DNA from: TA-21 sp036557405
Lineage (GTDB): Archaea; Thermoproteota; Nitrososphaeria; Nitrososphaerales; Nitrososphaeraceae
DNA: 48,312 bases
Assembly: GCA_036557405.1 (NCBI GenBank)
Contig: DATBHO010000121.1
Coordinates: forward strand, 1-48,312
Reading direction: 5' to 3'
Shown piece by piece: positions 44,675-48,312 of the stretch. A program made the position numbers and the translations under genes. Every line of letters starts with the position of its first letter. Position 1 is the stretch's first letter. The notes beneath the pieces were generated by a model that made no database searches, was not told where the DNA came from, and was given only the letters and a program-made list of their open reading frames with translations.

Positions 44675-45823
44675 TTATTTCATACTAAATAAACCTGATT
44701 TGTCAACCTTCTCCCACGTAAAATCAGGATCATTCCTACCAAAATGCCCATACGCTGCGGTTTTCTTATATATTGGTCTTTTTAGCCGTAACATTTCTAT
44801 TATTCCGATGGGGGTAGTATCAAATATTTCTCTAACTTGCTTTTCAATTGTTTCTTCGCTAACTTTTCCTGTGTGAAACGTATCAACCATGATTGAAACT
44901 GGTTCGGCTACCCCTATAGCATATGCCAGTTGTACTTCGCATTTTGATGCTAATCCCGATGCAACAATATTTTTTGCTATATATCTTGCCATGTAGCATG
45001 CTGATCTATCTACCTTAGAAGGATCCTTTCCCGAGAATGCACCTCCACCATGCCTACCCATGCCACCATAGGTATCGGCTATTATCTTTCTTCCAGTTAA
45101 TCCGGTGTCCCCTACGGGACCACCTATAACAAATCGACCAGTTGGATTTACGAGAAATTTTGTAGAATTGTTTATTAATTCATCACAAATAGGTTTTATA
45201 ACCTTTGAGATGATCTCTTCTCTCACTTGGGATATTGAAACATCTTCCGTATGTTGAGTCGAAACAACAACGGTATCTATTTTCTTTGGAATGGAATCTT
45301 CATAGATTACAGAAACCTGAGATTTTCCATCCGGACCTACCCAATCCAGTGTTTTTTCTTTTCTAACCGTTGCCAATTTGAATGTTAATTTGTGCGCTAG
45401 GGTTATTGGCAATGGCATAAGCTCAGTGGTTTCATTTGTTGCGTATCCAAACATTAATCCTTGATCACCTGCTCCCTGGACTCCATTCTCATTTTTGGAA
45501 ACCCCCATCGAAATATCAGGGCTTTGTTCATGAATTGAAGTTAAAACACAACAGCTGTTTCCGTCAAATCCGTACTTTAATCCATTGTAACCTATATCCT
45601 TCAATGCGGTTCTAACAACCGCCTGGGCGTCAATTCTTGCGTTGGAAGTTACTTCCCCAGCAACAAACACTATCCCTGTGGTGGTCATAGCTTCTACTGC
45701 TACCCTAGAATCAGGATCCTGAGAAATTATTTCATCAAGTATTGAATCAGAAACTTGATCACATATCTTATCGGGATGCCCTTCAGTTACACTTTCTGAA
45801 GTGAAGAGATATCGCCTTCCCAT
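44675..45823 (-). CDS. metK: S-adenosylmethionine synthetase (bacterial/eukaryotic type)
   Basis: This is a 382-residue enzyme that makes SAM from Met and ATP. The motifs are FTSESVTEGHPDKICDQVSD near the N-terminus, GAGDQGLMFGYA in the middle, and TGRKIIADTYGGMGRHGGG and SGKDPSKVDRS. This is the bacterial/eukaryotic MAT family; many other archaea use a separate MAT family. It follows the Lsm gene by 37 bases on the same strand. SAM feeds the methyltransferases seen here. Confidence 0.95.
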   Translation of the reverse strand: MGRRYLFTSESVTEGHPDKICDQVSDSILDEIISQDPDSRVAVEAMTTTGIVFVAGEVTSNARIDAQAVVRTALKDIGYNGLKYGFDGNSCCVLTSIHEQSPDISMGVSKNENGVQGAGDQGLMFGYATNETTELMPLPITLAHKLTFKLATVRKEKTLDWVGPDGKSQVSVIYEDSIPKKIDTVVVSTQHTEDVSISQVREEIISKVIKPICDELINNSTKFLVNPTGRFVIGGPVGDTGLTGRKIIADTYGGMGRHGGGAFSGKDPSKVDRSACYMARYIAKNIVASGLASKCEVQLAYAIGVAEPVSIMVDTFHTGKVSEETIEKQVREIFDTTPIGIIEMLRLKRPIYKKTAAYGHFGRNDPDFTWEKVDKSGLFSMK

Positions 45824-45860
45824 TTTTGTTTACGTCAATTCCTAAGAATATTTCTCTATT

Positions 45861-46109
45861 TTAGAGATCCTTTTCTATTTTGATGAATAGTACATTGTTT
45901 CCTCGAATAACTACTTTCCCATAATTTGCAACGGCACTTGCACCATTAAATTCTTCTGCATCCAATAGTATTAAATTCATATATGAATCCACATTATTCA
46001 TTCGACCTCTGTACTCCAACTCATTTTTAAGTCTGACAGATACTTTCATATTCAGTGAGCGTTGTAAGATTGTTAACGGTCTTTTTGGTTGCTGTGGAGT
46101 TGATGACAT
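45861..46109 (-). CDS. Sm-like (Lsm) protein
   Basis: This 82-residue protein has both Sm motifs: Sm1 (NMKVSVRLKNELEYRGRMNNVDSYMNLIL) and Sm2 (KVVIRGNNVLFI, the family's RG-N-x-V/I). Archaeal Lsm rings bind U-rich RNA. A Pro-rich N-terminal extension of about 12 residues is seen. It precedes metK and is possibly cotranscribed with it. Confidence 0.92.
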   Translation of the reverse strand: MSSTPQQPKRPLTILQRSLNMKVSVRLKNELEYRGRMNNVDSYMNLILLDAEEFNGASAVANYGKVVIRGNNVLFIKIEKDL

Positions 46110-46209
46110 ATTAGGTTATCACTTTTGTTTTCAAAAAATAAGATCGACAATAAAAAGTTTCTCCTAGGATCTCTGAAATTGCATATAATTAATTATAGAG
46201 TTTAGCTTT

Positions 46210-46908
46210 ATGCGCATAATCACAACAGGGTCATCTTCGATTGATAAGATGTTGGGAGGAGGAATCAGAACTGGTTTGATAACCAATATTTTGTCTGATT
46301 CGAGAGAAGCGAGATCTAGTATGTGCTATTCGCTATGCGTCAACGCTGCACAAGGCTATAAAGATTCATCCATAATATTTGGTGACACACAAGGTTTTTT
46401 CCGGCCCGAGAAAATACTTACATACATCAAAGACAAACGCAATTCATCCCCAATACTTCATCAGATAAGAAGTTTGAGGATACTTTCATTAAATGTGCAA
46501 ATGGTCCTGGTGAATTATGCTCTAAATTTACGTCCGATTCTAATAATAATCGATAATTTCAGTTATTTATTTTTGAACGAAAGGAAGAAATTACTATCAG
46601 TACAAATATTCCTCAGAAAACACCTTCACGATCTAGCCATAAGTGCAATTGATAATGACATAGCAATAGTACTTACAAATCCAGTCTTTACAAAAAAAGA
46701 AAACATTGATTCAGGGGACATATTTGAAAAGAAAAATCTGCCCTACAATGAATTATTGAATAAAATAATTTCTAATCATTCTCATGTGGTCTTAGAGCTA
46801 AAGACAGTAAAGGTTAATGAGTCTAGATTTTCTGCAAGAGCATTGAAACCTATTACAGCTGATAAATCTTATTTAATAGCTCGACAAGATGGTCTTTACG
46901 ATTGCTGA
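46210..46908 (+). CDS. RadA/KaiC-like protein with degenerate Walker A
   Basis: This is a 232-residue protein. Its start, TTGSSSIDKMLGGGIRTGLI, is typical of RadA/RadB/KaiC. The place where Walker A (GxxxxGK[ST]) should be reads SDSREARSS (residues 29-37), without the Lys or the glycine pattern. A Walker B-like strand remains (ILIIIDNF, Asp115), and IAIVLTNPVF resembles the RadA motif before the DNA-binding loop. It is probably a paralog that has lost ATP hydrolysis, such as a RadA accessory protein. It is single, divergent from the Lsm gene. Confidence 0.75.
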   Translation: MRIITTGSSSIDKMLGGGIRTGLITNILSDSREARSSMCYSLCVNAAQGYKDSSIIFGDTQGFFRPEKILTYIKDKRNSSPILHQIRSLRILSLNVQMVLVNYALNLRPILIIIDNFSYLFLNERKKLLSVQIFLRKHLHDLAISAIDNDIAIVLTNPVFTKKENIDSGDIFEKKNLPYNELLNKIISNHSHVVLELKTVKVNESRFSARALKPITADKSYLIARQDGLYDC

Positions 46909-47257
46909 TGATATTTCTACTTTTATTTCAATTTAGTTGGTAAGTTCGTATTAATCGCTGATATCTTGATAATTATCCGAAATGATATAATTTGAAGAAT
47001 CCCATCTAATAAGAATTATATGATGAGAATTAATTATTATAGGAATTCTTCAGAATTTGTGTAAATTGCATCGAAATATATTATATTTCACATTATATTT
47101 ACGACAGGAGAAACATTTATTAATATTTTTTCTACGATATACCACTAATAAGATGCTAATGGAGAACTTCCATATCCATGCGAATCGATAGGAAGCACGA
47201 CTCCATTCCATCTTCATGGAAGGTTAAATTATATTAAAGATCTAATATCATTCGCAA
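46909..47257. other. Gene-free stretch with hairpins before the dUTPase-like gene
   Basis: No ORF is supported. An inverted repeat pairs GAAGAAT-CC (46994-47002) with GG-AATTCTTC (47042-47051). A second, looser one pairs ACTTCCAT near 47166 with ATGGAAGGT near 47217. A terminator for the RadA-like gene or an RNA leader for the next one are possible; neither is shown. Confidence 0.35.
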
Positions 47258-47587
47258 GTGGATAGACTGGAAAACTTAATTGAGATGCAAAGAAATCTTG
47301 CCACAGTCTTAGCATCATCGAGATATCCCTTAAAAACTGAAGAGAGGATTTCGGTTCTCTGTACTGCAATTACACATGAAGCAATCGAACTTCAAAGATT
47401 GACAAATTGGAAATGGTGGAAAAATCCCGCAGATTTTGACCTTGAGGAGGCAAAGGAAGAATTAATAGATATCTGGCATTTTGTCCTCCAGGCTACCATT
47501 GAATTAAAAATGTCGCCTGACGATATCCTAAAATATTATTCGAAAAAGAACAAAATAAACAAGGAAAGAAGAAAAACAAACTATTAA
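47258..47587 (+). CDS. All-alpha NTP pyrophosphatase (dimeric dUTPase / MazG-like)
   Basis: This is a 109-residue helical protein. The metal-binding pattern ExxE...ExxD appears as HEAIELQRLTNWKWWKN and EEAKEELIDIWHFVLQA, as in dimeric dUTPases and MazG-like enzymes, which clean nucleotide pools. The W-x-W-W segment between the motifs fits the dUTPase_2 branch. The GTG is the only good start. It converges with the MtrA-like gene, six bases apart. Confidence 0.75.
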   Translation: MDRLENLIEMQRNLATVLASSRYPLKTEERISVLCTAITHEAIELQRLTNWKWWKNPADFDLEEAKEELIDIWHFVLQATIELKMSPDDILKYYSKKNKINKERRKTNY

Positions 47588-47593
47588 ACCAAT

Positions 47594-48067
47594 CTATCTA
47601 AATAAGCCTCTAAAATTCAGGTTTGTCTCTTCTATTAGATTATGAATAGTAATTCGACCGCTAATAGCTTGCACATCGTCATAAGATGAGACAAGGTTAG
47701 GATAAGGGCTTTTTGACATGATGATTTTGCCTTCCTTTGAAATGCCTTTATCAAATAGCGTAATTAACGAATGTCCAGCTCTATGACCATTCCAGTCTTT
47801 CCCACATACGATTAGGTGAACAAGTTCCCGATTTGTGATACAGTAATTTATGATTTTATCAATTCCCCTATTTTCGGACAATAGTCTACCCACAATAGCA
47901 ACTTTATTCATCAGTTTAGTATCATTTGAAATTTCTCGCAATAAATTGACACTGGATAAAGTACAGATGGCAATTCTCCTTCCATTTCCTAGGTAATATT
48001 CGTGTTTGATTGGGATAATGTATCTACATATTTCTCCAATACAATTTTCAATTTTCCTGTAAGTCAC
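47594..48067 (-). CDS. Orphan MtrA-like corrinoid-domain protein
   Basis: This 157-residue protein resembles the soluble domain of MtrA, the corrinoid subunit of the methanogen methyl-H4MPT:coenzyme M methyltransferase. Shared blocks are RIAICTLSS, KVAIVGRLLSENRGIDKIINY, LIVCGKDWNGHRAGHSLITL and DVQAISGRITIHNLI. The His in CGKDWNGH may be the corrinoid ligand. It lacks the C-terminal membrane anchor of MtrA, and no mtrB-H genes are nearby. A soluble corrinoid methyl carrier or cobamide-binding protein is a reasonable guess. The start is GTG. Confidence 0.75.
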   Translation of the reverse strand: MTYRKIENCIGEICRYIIPIKHEYYLGNGRRIAICTLSSVNLLREISNDTKLMNKVAIVGRLLSENRGIDKIINYCITNRELVHLIVCGKDWNGHRAGHSLITLFDKGISKEGKIIMSKSPYPNLVSSYDDVQAISGRITIHNLIEETNLNFRGLFR

Positions 48068-48093
48068 AGTTAGATCTTCATCACAATAATTCT

Positions 48094-48291
48094 TTATATC
48101 CTATTTTGAGCCCAACTAACCTTAGTTTCGGAAATTAGCCATACGAATGGAGTGACACTTGGTTCCCGAGGATAATGTATGAACCCAGTCAACTCTATCA
48201 GGAATAATATGTCACTCTTCATACATTTACTAGAATTCCGATAACCATGCCAAAAACATCCATGTATCAAATTGACCGACTTATTGAACAA
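48094..48291 (-). pseudogene. Relic of a Vsr-like (very short patch repair) endonuclease
   Basis: The frame contains NLIHGCFWHGYRNSSKC, which matches the Vsr signature (V-x-HGCFWHGH-x-C) of mismatch endonucleases. A stop codon lies six bases before the TTG, and the downstream part no longer looks like the rest of Vsr (W-E-C region missing), although an adjacent frame has an R-V-D-W piece. It is probably a broken gene; its upstream part lies beyond the right edge. Confidence 0.5.
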
Positions 48292-48312
48292 TATCTAAGT
48301 AACCCCTAGATC

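Noticed and set aside
1..48312. CRISPR arrays, intact insertion sequences, rRNA genes, replication origin
   Set aside because: No regularly spaced repeats, no complete transposase, no rRNA signature and no Cdc6/Orc1 gene or origin box cluster were seen.

Overview
The window is AT-rich chromosomal DNA of an ammonia-oxidising archaeon (Nitrososphaerota, formerly Thaumarchaeota), most like the soil group I.1b (Nitrososphaera / Nitrosocosmicus type). Pointers are the tail of a copper nitrite reductase-like cupredoxin at the left edge, a eukaryote-type topoisomerase IB, an archaeal histone, an Lsm protein, aIF1A, Rio2, Tsr3, mannosyl-3-phosphoglycerate phosphatase, ADP-forming acyl-CoA synthetase and 3-hydroxyacyl-CoA dehydrogenase (3-hydroxypropionate/4-hydroxybutyrate cycle candidates), and cobalamin genes. 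Genes are densely packed, many start with TTG or GTG, and some promoters suggest leaderless mRNAs. The genus is inference; no rRNA is present.

Layout. 1-8 kb: nitrite reductase tail, rtcB overlapping a PDCD5-like gene, a zinc alcohol dehydrogenase, cobJ, two unknown proteins and mpgP. 6.8-20 kb: a membrane-anchored winged-helix protein, topoisomerase IB, a PAP2-fold protein with a degenerate active site, sufS-sufU, a Toprim protein, tatA, glutamate dehydrogenase, an A-type Fe-S carrier, an acyl-CoA synthetase, two winged-helix proteins and a methyltransferase. 20-26 kb: a ferredoxin with an N-terminal zinc-finger-like motif, coaD, and divergent trpS and pheS-pheT. 26.1-28.4 kb: a gene-poor stretch with a few small ORFs and a GC-rich island that may be a tnpB relic or a structured RNA.

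28.2-33.1 kb: a sulfur block. A ycaO-tfuA pair (backbone thioamidation type) is divergent from an unlisted 58-codon ORF whose product resembles the nitrile-hydratase-like leader of RiPP precursors. It converges on a siroheme sulfite/nitrite reductase-rhodanese operon that could supply reduced sulfur. I consider this the best candidate for an undescribed system.

33.4-48.3 kb: tRNA-Val(CAC), ahcY, a TIGR00725 protein, 3-hydroxyacyl-CoA dehydrogenase, tsr3, a histone-UPF0200-UPF0201 operon, an aldehyde dehydrogenase, a dehydrogenase gene split by a -1 frameshift at an A8 run, aIF1A, cbiD, rio2, Lsm-metK, a RadA-like protein lacking Walker A, a dUTPase/MazG-like protein, an orphan MtrA-like corrinoid-domain protein, and a vsr-like endonuclease relic at the right edge.

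Links between genes: SAM synthesis and recycling (metK, ahcY), corrinoid synthesis and possible use (cobJ, cbiD, MtrA-like), and sulfur mobilisation (sufS, sufU, A-type carrier, sulfite reductase, rhodanese, YcaO-TfuA).
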